Shown: positions 53,801-63,129 of the stretch, piece after piece
Position numbering within the stretch: position 1 is the first letter of the stretch
Layout: every line of letters begins with the position of its first letter
Assembly (NCBI GenBank): GCA_964463485.1
Contig: CAYXDO010000046.1
Location: 5,642-69,641, forward strand
DNA from: CAYXDO01 sp964463485
Lineage (GTDB): Bacteria; Myxococcota; Kuafuiibacteriia; Kuafuiibacteriales; Kuafuiibacteriaceae
Direction: 5' to 3'
Length of the DNA stretch: 64,000 nt
Notes under the pieces: generated by a model
Told to the model about the DNA's origin: nothing
Database searches by the model: none
The model's input: only the letters and a program-made list of their open reading frames with translations
Program-made: the position numbers and the translations under genes

Positions 53801-54544
53801 TCAGGGATCTGATTTCTTCCGTGGATCGACCTCCGGCACCTTGGCCTTCGCGGCTTCGCCGGTCATGGGTACGAACATCACCGGGATGATCGATTTTCGG
53901 ACGAGCTCGGCGGCCGTTCTTTCGATCAAGATGAGCTCCTGATCGGACGATCCCACCGGAATCACCAATCGACCGCCAACAGCGAGCTGATCGACGAGTG
54001 GCTGCGGGACCATGGATGGCGCCGCCGTCACCAGGATGACGTCGAACGGAGCCTCCTTCGGGAGGCCGCGATAACCGTCGCCCGTGATCACCGTGACGTT
54101 CGAGTAGCCGAGCGCGGCGAGATCTTTGCGTGCTCTGTCCGCGAGCTCCGGGACGATTTCGATGGAATGGACCGACCTGACGAGCTTCGAGAGCACCGCG
54201 GCTTGGTATCCAGACCCCGTTCCGATCTCGAGGGCCTTCGACTTGGAAGTGGGTCGAGCGAGCTCGGTCATGATTGCGACAATGTAGGGCTGGGAGATGG
54301 TCTGGTCCGACCCGATGGGTAGCGGTCGGTCCGAGTACGCCAGGGATCTGTATTCCGCCGGTACGAACAGGTGACGAGGCGTCTTTCGCAGGGCGTCGAG
54401 GACTCGCGCATCGGTGATGCCTCGGGTCTCGATGGTTCGGACCATGAGCTCGCGCGCCGCAATCGTTTCTTTGGATTCTGCGGGTTCAGGACCGGCGATC
54501 GACGACCACGAGGTCAAGACGAGGGGCAGGAAGCTAAACCTCAT
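53801..54544 (-). CDS. pcm: Exported protein-L-isoaspartate O-methyltransferase
   Basis: 247-aa PIMT that methylates L-isoaspartyl residues so they revert to Asp. The SAM fold EIGTGSGYQAAVL, SIEIVPELA, GDGYRGL and ILVTAAP are intact, as is the N-terminal VLDALRKTPRHLFVP substrate block. Unlike cytosolic PIMT, the frame opens with MRFSFLPLVLTSWSSIAG, an export signal, so repair would be in the periplasm, where SAM is scarce. Start ATG 54544. Confidence 0.9.
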   Translation of the reverse strand: MRFSFLPLVLTSWSSIAGPEPAESKETIAARELMVRTIETRGITDARVLDALRKTPRHLFVPAEYRSLAYSDRPLPIGSDQTISQPYIVAIMTELARPTSKSKALEIGTGSGYQAAVLSKLVRSVHSIEIVPELADRARKDLAALGYSNVTVITGDGYRGLPKEAPFDVILVTAAPSMVPQPLVDQLAVGGRLVIPVGSSDQELILIERTAAELVRKSIIPVMFVPMTGEAAKAKVPEVDPRKKSDP

Positions 54545-54675
54545 GATGAATTCTAAAATCCGGGCTCTCGGCAATCAACTCATCCGACGATCCGCCATGA
54601 AGAAACATCTGCGCATCGCTTGCGCGCCAGTCGATTGACATCCTGATCGCATCCTCGCTAGCATCCTCATCTGGG

Positions 54676-54909
54676 ATGCCGCTGGAGCGAATCAACCTCA
54701 ATGTAACGACCGAGATGCGACGCCAGATTCGGGCGATCGCGAAGCGCACCCGAAAGACCGAGTCGGAGGCCGCGCGGGAGCTTCTGTCCATGGCGCTGGA
54801 GCAGACTCGACGGCAGCAGTTTTACGAGAGCGTCGCCGACGGCATGACGTCCGAGGTTCGCAGACACATGATTGCGCTGGCGCGCGCCCTCGAGGAGCTC
54901 GATGACTGA
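54676..54909 (+). CDS. RHH antitoxin, 77 aa
   Basis: Ribbon-helix-helix N-terminus: MPLERINLNVTTEMRRQIRA forms the DNA-contact strand and helix, KTESEAARELLSMAL the second helix. The C-terminal RRHMIALARALEELDD would mask a toxin. Overlaps the MazF-like gene by 8 nt. The pair likely represses its own promoter in the 131-nt gap shared with pcm. Confidence 0.8.
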   Translation: MPLERINLNVTTEMRRQIRAIAKRTRKTESEAARELLSMALEQTRRQQFYESVADGMTSEVRRHMIALARALEELDD

Positions 54910-55240
54910 GCGGGGAGACGTCTTGCAGTTGCAGCGCAAGATTGGATTTGCGGAGGGGGAGTCGCTTCGAATGGTCGTAGTGCAGAGCACGCCGCTCAAC
55001 TCGATCCTGCCCACCATCGTGGTCGTGCCTCTCGACGCCCACTCCGACGGGCTCGCAAGGCTGCCATTGGTCGTGCCAATCTCGGCGCGGGAGTGCGGAT
55101 CGACCCACGACCAACTGGCATTTCCTAGTCACGTTCGGGTCGTGGCCACCGACAGGTTCTCGCCCGGACGGGTCGGTAGGCTCGAACCGTCCTCGCTCAG
55201 TACGCTCGACGATCGTCTCCGGCTCGTTTTGGGTTTGTGA
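54902..55240 (+). CDS. MazF/PemK-like toxin, 112 aa
   Basis: Likely mRNA interferase. Opens with RGDVLQLQ, then a VVVQSTPLNSILPTIVVVPL strand pair and a REC/HDQLAFPSHVRVV block, ending LSTLDDRLRLVLGL, the typical PemK/CcdB/MazF beta-barrel layout (strand with G-D-V-x-x, S-T-P/N, and a C-terminal helix). Whole length retained, so an active toxin is plausible. Confidence 0.8.
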   Translation: MTERGDVLQLQRKIGFAEGESLRMVVVQSTPLNSILPTIVVVPLDAHSDGLARLPLVVPISARECGSTHDQLAFPSHVRVVATDRFSPGRVGRLEPSSLSTLDDRLRLVLGL

Positions 55241-55255
55241 CGAGGTTTGCCGACC

Positions 55256-57415
55256 CTACGAGGGGACGGACTCCGAAGTCACGTCTGCTCTCGTTGATCG
55301 CCCGCCGAGCCAGAGCAGCGCGAAGACTGCGGAGTAGGTGACCGCGACGAGCACGGCGAGCGCGCCGTAACCGATCGCCATGCTGCTGTACTCGGCGACG
55401 CCTCCGAGCGTCGCGCCGATGAGGTTCCAGCCGAAGAGGTGCTCCGCCTCTGCCTTGTCCTGAAAGGACAGGCTGAAGAGGAGGTTCGCGAAGTACACGG
55501 GGAGGAACGTCAGGAGCGCGGCGAGCACGAAGCGGCTCGTGGGATTTTCGACGGAGAGCAGGCTCGCGAGCGGATAGAAGAGAGTCGCGAGGGAGGCTAC
55601 GATCAACAAACCGAACACCAGCGGGACGGGAATCCTCGCGCGCGCGACGACCGCGGTCCAGTTGGCCGCCAACACCAGCAGGAGCACCGAAAGGAAGACG
55701 AGCGAGGTGTTGATCCAAGTGGTACCGAACAGGAGGCTGAATTGGATGACACTCTTCGTTTCGAGCAAGAGGAACGCGGTCCCCATGAGTACGAAGGCCA
55801 GCTTGTAGTGGATACTCACTTGGGCGTGACTTCGGGTGCCGCGCCATACGAAGAAGAGTAAGGTCGAGATCATGGCGGCCATGGCGGCCATGGCGAGCTG
55901 GTAGACGCCCGGGATCCCGCGCTCGCGCAAGTAGAAGAATGGCCAGTCGTCGCGGGCGACTTCGACGGTTCCGGCGCTCGCTTTTCGAGCTTCCGAACCC
56001 CTTCCGACGGTCAGCACCACGAAGTCTCCTTTGCGCCAGATCATTCGCGGCTCCTTGCCGGTGCCTTCCCGAATCATGTCGGCCAGTTTGTCGACCAACC
56101 ACTCCCGTCGGTAGAAGTTGTAGAAGAGAAGGTCGCCCTGATCGGAGAGGTGAGAGTACGCCGATCGAATGGCTTCGACGGTGTAGATGTAATTCTCGAG
56201 GCGTAGCTGCGCCATCGGGCTCGCCTTCACCAGCGAGTCGGTGAGCGCGAAGATCACGAGATCGAAGGACTCCGTCGAGCGTCCCAGGGCGGCCCGCGCG
56301 TCGTCGATGGTGAGCTCGACGCGCGGGTCGAGGTAGGGCTTGGCGGGGTGGTGGCGACGTCCCAAATCAGCGATCACCGGGTCGATCTCGACGGCGTGGA
56401 CGCGCTTGGCCCCGTGGGCGAGCGCGCTGGCGATGTCGTTTCCCGAGCCAGCGCCGATGATGAAGACCTTCTCGAACGGCGGGAGGCCGCGGGAAGTTCG
56501 ATCGTCATGGATGGCTTGGTAGTAGGTCGACCGAATCGTCGGCAGGTCCATCATCGACTGGTGCGAGATTCCGTTCACGAAGATCGTGGAAGGCTGGGTT
56601 CCGCGAGCAGGAATGAACTCGATTTTCTGGTACGGCGACCAAACGACCTCGAGCCCTTCGCTGAGCTTCGGATCGTACTGTAGCCGCGTCTCCTGGTACT
56701 GGATGAGTCCGACGGCGACAGCCATCGGAGCGATGGTGAGCAGAGCTCGCATCGCGGAGAGCTCGGCGAGCGTGAACAGGAACGCCGGGATGAGGAGCGC
56801 GAACCAGCGATCGGCGGGGATCTGGGCCCAGCTCATGAGCATGAAGGCCAGGATGCCTGCGCACGAGCCGGAGATGTCGAGGGTGTACGCGGTGAGGGGC
56901 CGAAACAGGCGGAAGAGCTTCGCGGCGCGGTGGGCGATCAGCGCGTAAATCACCGAGACGGCCAAGAACCAGGCGAGGAACAGAATGAGGCTCTCGCCGA
57001 CCACGGTTGGCGTGCGCGAGAAGTAGAGGTCCCCGCCGAGCTCCGCGCCGCCTCTTTCGAATCCGGGCACACTCGGCCGTCCAAAATGGACCATGACTAC
57101 GAGTCCGGCGAGGGCGACGGCGCTGAGTTGGTAGGCGGTCCCAGAACCCAGCCGGGAGATTTTTTCGTGGAACACGAAGCCGGAACCCATGCCGATGAAC
57201 ACCGCGAGCAAGACGAGGTTCGGGAAGTAGCCCAGGTTCCAGATGGTGCCGCTCAGGTAGCGGATCAGGCAGAGCTCGAGGAACAGCATGACGAACCCGA
57301 GCAGGAAGAGTTTTACGGCAGCCCGCGGCTCGCGGGCCCCGTCGTGCGAGGCGCTTGCAGTGCGGCGGAGTGCGCTGTCCTCGCGATGGGGTGACGGCAT
57401 TTCGGGGACGCTCAT
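55256..57415 (-). CDS. Membrane-fused spermidine-synthase-like protein
   Basis: 719 aa. N-terminal six or seven helices (about 35-250), a polyamine-synthase fold (about 290-490) with VFIIGAGSGNDIASALAHGA and VHAVEIDP, then a second helix bundle (about 515-710). The polyamine active-site Asp motif of true SpeE (GGGDG) is replaced by GAGSGND, so the reaction is uncertain; these fused proteins are widespread and unassigned. ATG 57415 chosen as the first good start. Confidence 0.78.
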   Translation of the reverse strand: MSVPEMPSPHREDSALRRTASASHDGAREPRAAVKLFLLGFVMLFLELCLIRYLSGTIWNLGYFPNLVLLAVFIGMGSGFVFHEKISRLGSGTAYQLSAVALAGLVVMVHFGRPSVPGFERGGAELGGDLYFSRTPTVVGESLILFLAWFLAVSVIYALIAHRAAKLFRLFRPLTAYTLDISGSCAGILAFMLMSWAQIPADRWFALLIPAFLFTLAELSAMRALLTIAPMAVAVGLIQYQETRLQYDPKLSEGLEVVWSPYQKIEFIPARGTQPSTIFVNGISHQSMMDLPTIRSTYYQAIHDDRTSRGLPPFEKVFIIGAGSGNDIASALAHGAKRVHAVEIDPVIADLGRRHHPAKPYLDPRVELTIDDARAALGRSTESFDLVIFALTDSLVKASPMAQLRLENYIYTVEAIRSAYSHLSDQGDLLFYNFYRREWLVDKLADMIREGTGKEPRMIWRKGDFVVLTVGRGSEARKASAGTVEVARDDWPFFYLRERGIPGVYQLAMAAMAAMISTLLFFVWRGTRSHAQVSIHYKLAFVLMGTAFLLLETKSVIQFSLLFGTTWINTSLVFLSVLLLVLAANWTAVVARARIPVPLVFGLLIVASLATLFYPLASLLSVENPTSRFVLAALLTFLPVYFANLLFSLSFQDKAEAEHLFGWNLIGATLGGVAEYSSMAIGYGALAVLVAVTYSAVFALLWLGGRSTRADVTSESVPS

Positions 57416-57581
57416 GCGTTGGGACGCGCATCGTAGAGGCATGTCTTTGGCGTCACAAGAAGGCGCGTCCTTCTGAGGTCATGTCGGGGTTCCCGGTCCA
57501 GGTCGAACCGAAAGTCCTGCGTGGCTTCCGCTGCGCGACGGTTTACTGGATGATTCTTCGCGTCCGAGGTACGTGGGACTC

Positions 57582-58835
57582 ATGCCCCGGACCACGCGAG
57601 TCGTCGGAATGGTCTTGGCGGGGGGTCAAGGCAAGCGGCTCCATCCGCTGACGGCCCGCCGCAGCAAGCCTGCCGTGCCCTTCGGCGCCAAATACCGAAT
57701 CATCGACTTCATTCTGAACAATCTGCTGAACTCAGGCATCTATTCGATCTACGTGCTCACGCAGTTCCGAGCGCAGTCGCTGACGGAGCACATCCAGCGC
57801 TTTTGGCGATTCGGCACCTTCCTCGACGACCACTTCATCATTCTGGTTCCGGCTCAGATGTATCGCTACGAGGAGTTGGGGCCGGTTTGGTATCGGGGCA
57901 CGGCGGACGCGATTTATCAGAACGTTCACCTGCTGGAGAATCACAAGCCCGACGTGGTCGCGGTGTTTGGCGGTGACCACATCTTCAAGATGAACGTCGC
58001 GCACATGGTGGGGCTGCATCTGGACAGCGGGGCCGACATCACGATCGCCGGCTATCCGGTGCACCTCGCGGAGGCCACTCGGTTTGGCGTGATGCAGGTC
58101 GACGACAGTTGGGCGCTCAAGGAGTTTCAAGAGAAGCCCGAGAATCCGAAGCCAATCCCGGGCCGGCCGAATCAAGCGCTGGTATCGATGGGCAACTACC
58201 TGTTCAAGTCGGAGGTGCTCCGGGCGTTGCTCGAGGAGGACGCGCAGGATCCGAGCTCGAGTCATGACTTTGGCAAGGACTTGCTGCCCACCGCGTTGAG
58301 CCGTGGTCACAAGATTCAGGTTTACAATTTTCACGATAATCCGATTCCGGGAGCGCCGCTGCCGAACCACTACTGGCGGGATGTGGGGACGATCGACGCG
58401 TACTACGAAGCCAACATGGACCTCGTTCAGATCGTGCCGGAGTTCGACTTGATCAACCCGGAGTGGCCGCTTCGGGCGCCGTCGTTCGCCAGCCCGCCGG
58501 CGAAGTTCGTGCACGAATCGGCGGGGCGGACGGGCCGCGCGTACAACAGCCTCGTAGGGGAGGGTGTGATCATCTCGGGCAGTGAAGTGAGGGAGTCGGT
58601 GTTGTTCAATCGCGATCGCATCCACTCGTATGCGCTCGTGGAGCGATCGATCTTGTTTTCGGGGGTGGAGATCGGGCGGCACTCGCGAGTCAGGCGAGCG
58701 ATCATCGACAAGGACGTCGTGATTCCGTCGCACATGAGCATCGGTTACGACCACGAGGAGGATCGAGGCCGAGGGTTCACGGTGAGTGAGGGCGGCGTCG
58801 TGGTGGTGCCGAAGGGCTACAAGTTCGGAGCTTAG
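57582..58835 (+). CDS. glgC: Glucose-1-phosphate adenylyltransferase
   Basis: 417 aa; makes ADP-glucose, the first committed step of glycogen synthesis. GGQGKRLHPLTARRSKPAVPFG at the front holds the nucleotide loop, YRGTADAIYQN and FGGDHIFKMN the sugar-phosphate site, EKPENPKPIPG the usual substrate loop, and a left-handed beta-helix (ESVLFNRDRIHSYALVERSIL) the tail. Faces glgA, 21 nt apart; divergent from the membrane synthase. Confidence 0.96.
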   Translation: MPRTTRVVGMVLAGGQGKRLHPLTARRSKPAVPFGAKYRIIDFILNNLLNSGIYSIYVLTQFRAQSLTEHIQRFWRFGTFLDDHFIILVPAQMYRYEELGPVWYRGTADAIYQNVHLLENHKPDVVAVFGGDHIFKMNVAHMVGLHLDSGADITIAGYPVHLAEATRFGVMQVDDSWALKEFQEKPENPKPIPGRPNQALVSMGNYLFKSEVLRALLEEDAQDPSSSHDFGKDLLPTALSRGHKIQVYNFHDNPIPGAPLPNHYWRDVGTIDAYYEANMDLVQIVPEFDLINPEWPLRAPSFASPPAKFVHESAGRTGRAYNSLVGEGVIISGSEVRESVLFNRDRIHSYALVERSILFSGVEIGRHSRVRRAIIDKDVVIPSHMSIGYDHEEDRGRGFTVSEGGVVVVPKGYKFGA

Positions 58836-58856
58836 AAATCTTCGTGGCGTGTGTGC

Positions 58857-60338
58857 TCAGTCGCGGCGGTGGAGGACGTCGTTGGCGGCGTTTTTTCCGA
58901 TCACGCGTTCGAGCGCCCAGCCGTAGACGTCGATGTAGCGCTTCGCGGACGTCTTCCATCCGAAGTCTCGCGACATCGCGCGCACGCGAACGGCATCGAA
59001 GACCTCGCGGTGGTCGCGCCAGAGCTTGACGGCTCGAGCAGCGGTTTTTGCGAGCTCTTCGGCCGAGAGATCTTTGATCTTGAAGCCGGTGCCGGTCCCG
59101 AGCCGCTCGTCGATTTGGTCGACGGTATCGTCGAGGCCGCCGGTCGCGCGGACGATCGGGATCGTTCCGTAGCGTTGGCTGTAGAGCTGGTTGAGGCCGC
59201 ACGGCTCGTAGCGAGACGGCATCAGGAAGAAGTCGGCGCCTGCTTCGATGAGGTGGGCGAGCTTCTCGCTGTAGCCGACGTGAGCGCGCACGCGAGGGTG
59301 GCTCAGCGCCTTCATGCGCGCCTCGAGCTCGGGGTCTCCGGATCCGAGGAACACGACCTGCGCATCGAGCGCCAAGATGCGATCCATGGCGTCGAGCACG
59401 AGGTCGATCCCTTTTTGGTGCGTGAGTCGGGAGACGACGCCGAAGAGCGGCAGGCGGGGGTCGATCTCGAACCCGAGCTCCGCTTGGAGCGCCGACTTGT
59501 TGGCGGCCTTTCCGGCCATGGCCTGCGCCGAGTAGTGCGTGGGGAGGTAAGGGTCCTTGGCGGGATCCCAAACTTCGTCGTCGATTCCGTTGATGATGCC
59601 GACGAGGTCGGCGGCGCGGTAGCGCGCTACGTGCTCTAGGCCCCCGCCGCCGTTCGGCATGGTGATCTCGGCGGCATAGCGTGGCGAGACGGCGACGAGC
59701 ATGGTCGAGTGGTACATGCCGCCCTTCAAGAGATTGATCTCGCCGTGATCTTCGAGGCCATCGGGCCGGAACACGCCTCGTCCGACGTGGAGGAGCTCGA
59801 TGCCTTCGGCGGGGAACTTGGGCTGGTAGACGATGTTGTGGATCGAGAGCACCGAAGCGGTGCGGCGAAAGAAGGAGTCACCGGCTTCGACGGTGTTGAG
59901 CAAGACGGGCGTGATCGATGAGGGCCAATCGTGGATGTGAACGATGTCGGGGACCCAGCCGAGTTGGCGGCAGAGGACGAGCGCTCCGCGCGAGAGCACA
60001 CCGACGCGCGCGAGCTCGTGAAGGTTGTTGCCATAGCCTTCGTAGATCTTGCCTGCGTCGTAGAGCGGATCGTGCCTGAGCAAGTACACGGGCACGTTCG
60101 AGCTGGGGATCGTGGTTTCGTAGACGTTACATCGCGCGTCGCCCGATCCGATCGGGACGGAGAGCTCGAGGTTCAACAGGCGCGCCTCGACGTTGGACAA
60201 AAAGCCGTATCGAGGGATCACGACGCGCGCATCGACTCCTAGAGCGCGTAAGGCTTTAGGAAGAGCACCGACGACGTCGCCGAGGCCGCCTGCTTTGGCG
60301 AAGGGAGCGCATTCGGGGGAGACGAAGAGAACTCTCAC
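58857..60338 (-). CDS. glgA: Glycogen synthase
   Basis: 493-aa GT5 enzyme that extends glycogen from ADP-glucose. VRVLFVSPECAPFAKAGGLGDVVGA carries the KxGGL ADP-glucose site; GIINGIDDEVWDPAKDP and PSRYEPCGLNQLYSQRYG the catalytic C-terminal half. GTG 60338 has GAGGAG about 10 nt upstream; a longer frame to 60383 is less likely. Convergent with glgC, so both supply the same store. Confidence 0.95.
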   Translation of the reverse strand: MRVLFVSPECAPFAKAGGLGDVVGALPKALRALGVDARVVIPRYGFLSNVEARLLNLELSVPIGSGDARCNVYETTIPSSNVPVYLLRHDPLYDAGKIYEGYGNNLHELARVGVLSRGALVLCRQLGWVPDIVHIHDWPSSITPVLLNTVEAGDSFFRRTASVLSIHNIVYQPKFPAEGIELLHVGRGVFRPDGLEDHGEINLLKGGMYHSTMLVAVSPRYAAEITMPNGGGGLEHVARYRAADLVGIINGIDDEVWDPAKDPYLPTHYSAQAMAGKAANKSALQAELGFEIDPRLPLFGVVSRLTHQKGIDLVLDAMDRILALDAQVVFLGSGDPELEARMKALSHPRVRAHVGYSEKLAHLIEAGADFFLMPSRYEPCGLNQLYSQRYGTIPIVRATGGLDDTVDQIDERLGTGTGFKIKDLSAEELAKTAARAVKLWRDHREVFDAVRVRAMSRDFGWKTSAKRYIDVYGWALERVIGKNAANDVLHRRD

Positions 60339-60418
60339 GCTTGAGGACTCCTCACGAACGGAGCGCACGGGAACAAAGCCCACGTGGCTTCAATCCGCTC
60401 GAGATTTTGGAATTGTAG

Positions 60419-60504
60419 CGGAGAGTGAGGGATTCGAACCCTCGGTAGGGGTCACCTACACGCGATTTCCAGTCGCGCACCTTCGACCGCTCGGCCAACT
60501 CTCC
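60419..60504 (-). tRNA. tRNA-Ser(GGA)
   Basis: 86 nt with a long variable arm. Acceptor GGAGAGT/ACTCTCC, discriminator G, anticodon loop CTGGAAA between GCGA/TCGC pairs gives anticodon GGA (serine UCC/UCU). T-arm GGTTCGAATCC is standard. CCA is not encoded. Confidence 0.95.
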
Positions 60505-60634
60505 ACGACGCGAGGCGCGTCCAGTGGTCGACTAGCGGTCTCGTGAACGAATGGCAAGAGTCGCGCACGGATCGCGAAGAGCGAGCGCGACTTTCTCAAG
60601 AGGCTTGCGAGCGTCGACGATTCCTTCTAGTGTC

Positions 60635-60745
60635 CGCCCGGGTCGTTGGGTCTTTGGCAATGTGCGGCTCCGAACCCCGCCAGGTCCGGAAGGAAGCAAC
60701 GGTAGGAGCTTAGCCCATGTGTTCGAAGGTGCCCAACGGCTCATT
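60635..60745 (+). ncRNA. ffs: Signal recognition particle RNA (small type)
   Basis: Contains the near-invariant SRP54/Ffh-binding loop GTCCGGAAGGAAGCAAC and a closing stem GTCGTTGGG / CCCAACGGC that pairs the two ends, about 105 nt, the 4.5S class. It directly precedes dnaX, its usual neighbour. Ends are approximate. Confidence 0.93.
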
Positions 60746-60769
60746 CTCAGCCCTCCCTTAGTACGCCGC

Positions 60770-62815
60770 ATGAGCTACCTCGTCATCGCCAGGAAGTGGC
60801 GACCCCGGCGCTTCGACGACATCCTCGGTCAGCCGCACATCACTCAGACCCTCACCAACGCGCTCGCCTCGGGCCGCATCGCGCACGCGTTCTTGTTCAC
60901 GGGCGCAAGGGGCGTGGGAAAGACGTCGGCTGCACGGATCTTGGCGCGGGCGCTGTGTTGCACACGTTCGGATCGTCCTACGCCCGAGCCTTGCGGCGAG
61001 TGCGTTCCGTGTCTCGAGATCGCCGAAGGTCGCGCGACCGACGTGTTCGAGATCGATGCGGCGTCGAACACCGGCGTAGCGAACGTTCGCGAGATCATCG
61101 ACAACGTCCGCTACCTGCCGAGCTCCGCGCGCTTCAAGATCTACATCATCGACGAAGTGCACATGCTTTCGGCGGGCGCGTTCAATGCGCTCCTCAAGAC
61201 GCTCGAGGAGCCGCCGTCTCACGTGAAGTTCATCTTGGCCACGACGGACGTGCACAAGGTGCCGGTCACGATTCAGTCGCGGTGCCAGCGTTACGACTTT
61301 CGCAGGATCGCGCTCAGCGCGATCGCCGACCGGCTCTCGACGATCCTTCGAGAAGAGTCGATCGAACACGACCCCTCGGCGCTGACGTTGGTCGCGCGGG
61401 AGTCCGAAGGTTCCATGCGCGACTCTCAATCGTTGCTGGAGCAAGTATTGACCTACGCTGGCGGTCGGAAGCTCGATGGCGCGCTCGTCCGTGAAGCTCT
61501 AGGGATTGCGGACCACGAGGTCCTGAGCCGAGCGAGCGACGCGATCGTGGAGCGGCGGCCCGCCGACGTGTTCGACGTCGTGCGCGAGGTTTACGATCGC
61601 GGGCTCGACCTGCGGCGGTTCGGCAACGGGCTCGTGGAGCACCTGCGCGATCTGTTGGTCGCTCGTATCGCTCGCGACCCGGCCAAGATGCTCGACCGGC
61701 CCAAGGACGAGATCGCGGAGCTCGTGAAGCGAGCCCGTTCGCTGGACACGGTCGACCTCGAGCGAATTTTTCAAGAGCTCTGCCGCGTCGTCGAGACCGT
61801 GGGTGAGTCGTCGTTTCCGAGGTTCTCCCTCGAGGTGGGCCTCGCGAGCCTCGCGGAGATGCCTGCGCGCGTAGCTCTCCCGGATCTCGTGGATAAGCTC
61901 GAGAAGCTCGAGCTCGAAGTCGCGCGATCGCCCCGATCGTTCTCCGTCGAGCCACGTCGCTCGGAGCTCCGATCGCGAAGCGACGGTCCACCGGAGCTCG
62001 GATCGCGAAGCGAGCGTCCGCCGCTACCCTCGGTGGATCGGCCTCGCCAACAACCCTCGGATCGCGCCCACCCGGACCCGCCGATGGATCGTGCCCGTCC
62101 GGAGCCTGCGATGGAGCGCCGAGTCGAGCCCGTGGCGGACCGATCGAGACCAGCGCCTTCGGTCGATGGTGCGCTCGCCGAAGCGACGGACCGCGCTCGC
62201 CTCGAGCGTCCGCCGGTTCGTGAGCCCGAACCCCCCGAGTCTCTTCCATCTCATGCGGCGGAGGTCGTTCACGCGACACCCGAGGTGCCGCGGTCCGCCA
62301 AAGCGCCAGAGTCCGCAAAAGCGCCAGAGTCGAAGGCGTCGCCGTCGTTCGCTGCCTTCGTGGACACGGTGAAGAAGAGGCGACCGACCTTGAGCGGCTC
62401 GCTCTCACAGGTGAGACCGCTGGTGTTCCAGCCTGGTGCGGTGCGACTCGGGGCACAGACGAAGTTCGATCAAACCACGCTCGGCGGTCACGACGTGCGT
62501 GCGTACCTCGAGGACGTGCTGTCGGAGCACTTCGGACAGAAGACGATCCTCGAGGTCGTTCGCGTCGAAGGCTCGGGTGAGGCCAAGAGGGCGCTCCCCA
62601 TGACGGTGGAGGAGATCGACTCCGCTCGTCGACGCGCACGCGACGACGACAAGTCACGCGAGGCTCGCCGAAATGCTGCGGTGCGGAGGATCGAGGAGGT
62701 CTTTGGCGCGGAGGTCGTCGCGGTGAAAGTCATCGACGACGTGGCGACGGACCCAGGCGACGACGACGAGAGACCTGTGGTCAGAGCGCTCGACGGGGAA
62801 GAGGTGGACGAATGA
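60770..62815 (+). CDS. dnaX: DNA polymerase III subunits gamma/tau
   Basis: 681-aa clamp-loader ATPase. MSYLVIARKWRPRRFDDILGQ is the family start; a longer frame would overlap ffs. Walker A GARGVGKTS (about 45), a zinc module from C63-C64 to CGECVPC, Walker B YIIDEVHML and sensor ILATTD are present. Residues 390-590 are a Pro/Arg/Ser linker with PDRAxPEP-type repeats before the tau tail. ATGA-coupled to ybaB. Confidence 0.96.
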   Translation: MSYLVIARKWRPRRFDDILGQPHITQTLTNALASGRIAHAFLFTGARGVGKTSAARILARALCCTRSDRPTPEPCGECVPCLEIAEGRATDVFEIDAASNTGVANVREIIDNVRYLPSSARFKIYIIDEVHMLSAGAFNALLKTLEEPPSHVKFILATTDVHKVPVTIQSRCQRYDFRRIALSAIADRLSTILREESIEHDPSALTLVARESEGSMRDSQSLLEQVLTYAGGRKLDGALVREALGIADHEVLSRASDAIVERRPADVFDVVREVYDRGLDLRRFGNGLVEHLRDLLVARIARDPAKMLDRPKDEIAELVKRARSLDTVDLERIFQELCRVVETVGESSFPRFSLEVGLASLAEMPARVALPDLVDKLEKLELEVARSPRSFSVEPRRSELRSRSDGPPELGSRSERPPLPSVDRPRQQPSDRAHPDPPMDRARPEPAMERRVEPVADRSRPAPSVDGALAEATDRARLERPPVREPEPPESLPSHAAEVVHATPEVPRSAKAPESAKAPESKASPSFAAFVDTVKKRRPTLSGSLSQVRPLVFQPGAVRLGAQTKFDQTTLGGHDVRAYLEDVLSEHFGQKTILEVVRVEGSGEAKRALPMTVEEIDSARRRARDDDKSREARRNAAVRRIEEVFGAEVVAVKVIDDVATDPGDDDERPVVRALDGEEVDE

Positions 62816-63126
62816 ACATCCAAGAAATGCTGAGGCAGGCTCAGCGACTCAAGGCGAAGATCGAACAGAAGCAGAAAGAGCTTGCAGCTCAAACCGTCGA
62901 AGGGTCCTCGGGCGGCGGGATGGTCGTGGTCACGGCGACGCTCGGGCGAGACATCACCGCGGTGAAGATCGAGAAGGAGGTCGTCAACCCAGAAGACGTC
63001 GAGATGCTCCAGGACTTGATCGTGGCCGCCACCAATCAGGCGTTGTTGCGGGCGAAAGAGGCGATGGACGCCGAGATGCAGAAGGTCGCGCCCGGGATCG
63101 GCGGGTTGCCGGCGGGCCTTTTGTAA
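62812..63126 (+). CDS. ybaB: Nucleoid-associated protein YbaB/EbfC
   Basis: 104-aa dimeric DNA-binding protein. MNIQEMLRQAQRLKAKIEQKQKE, the VEGSSGGGMVVVTA beta block and the MLQDLIVAATNQAL helix are typical. Start overlaps the dnaX stop by ATGA; recR follows 3 nt after its stop, the classic dnaX-ybaB-recR order. Confidence 0.94.
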   Translation: MNIQEMLRQAQRLKAKIEQKQKELAAQTVEGSSGGGMVVVTATLGRDITAVKIEKEVVNPEDVEMLQDLIVAATNQALLRAKEAMDAEMQKVAPGIGGLPAGLL

Positions 63127-63129
63127 CAG

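Noticed and set aside
60551..60769. Longer dnaX start
   Set aside because: The extension would translate the SRP RNA gene; the family start MSYLVIARKWRP is at 60770.
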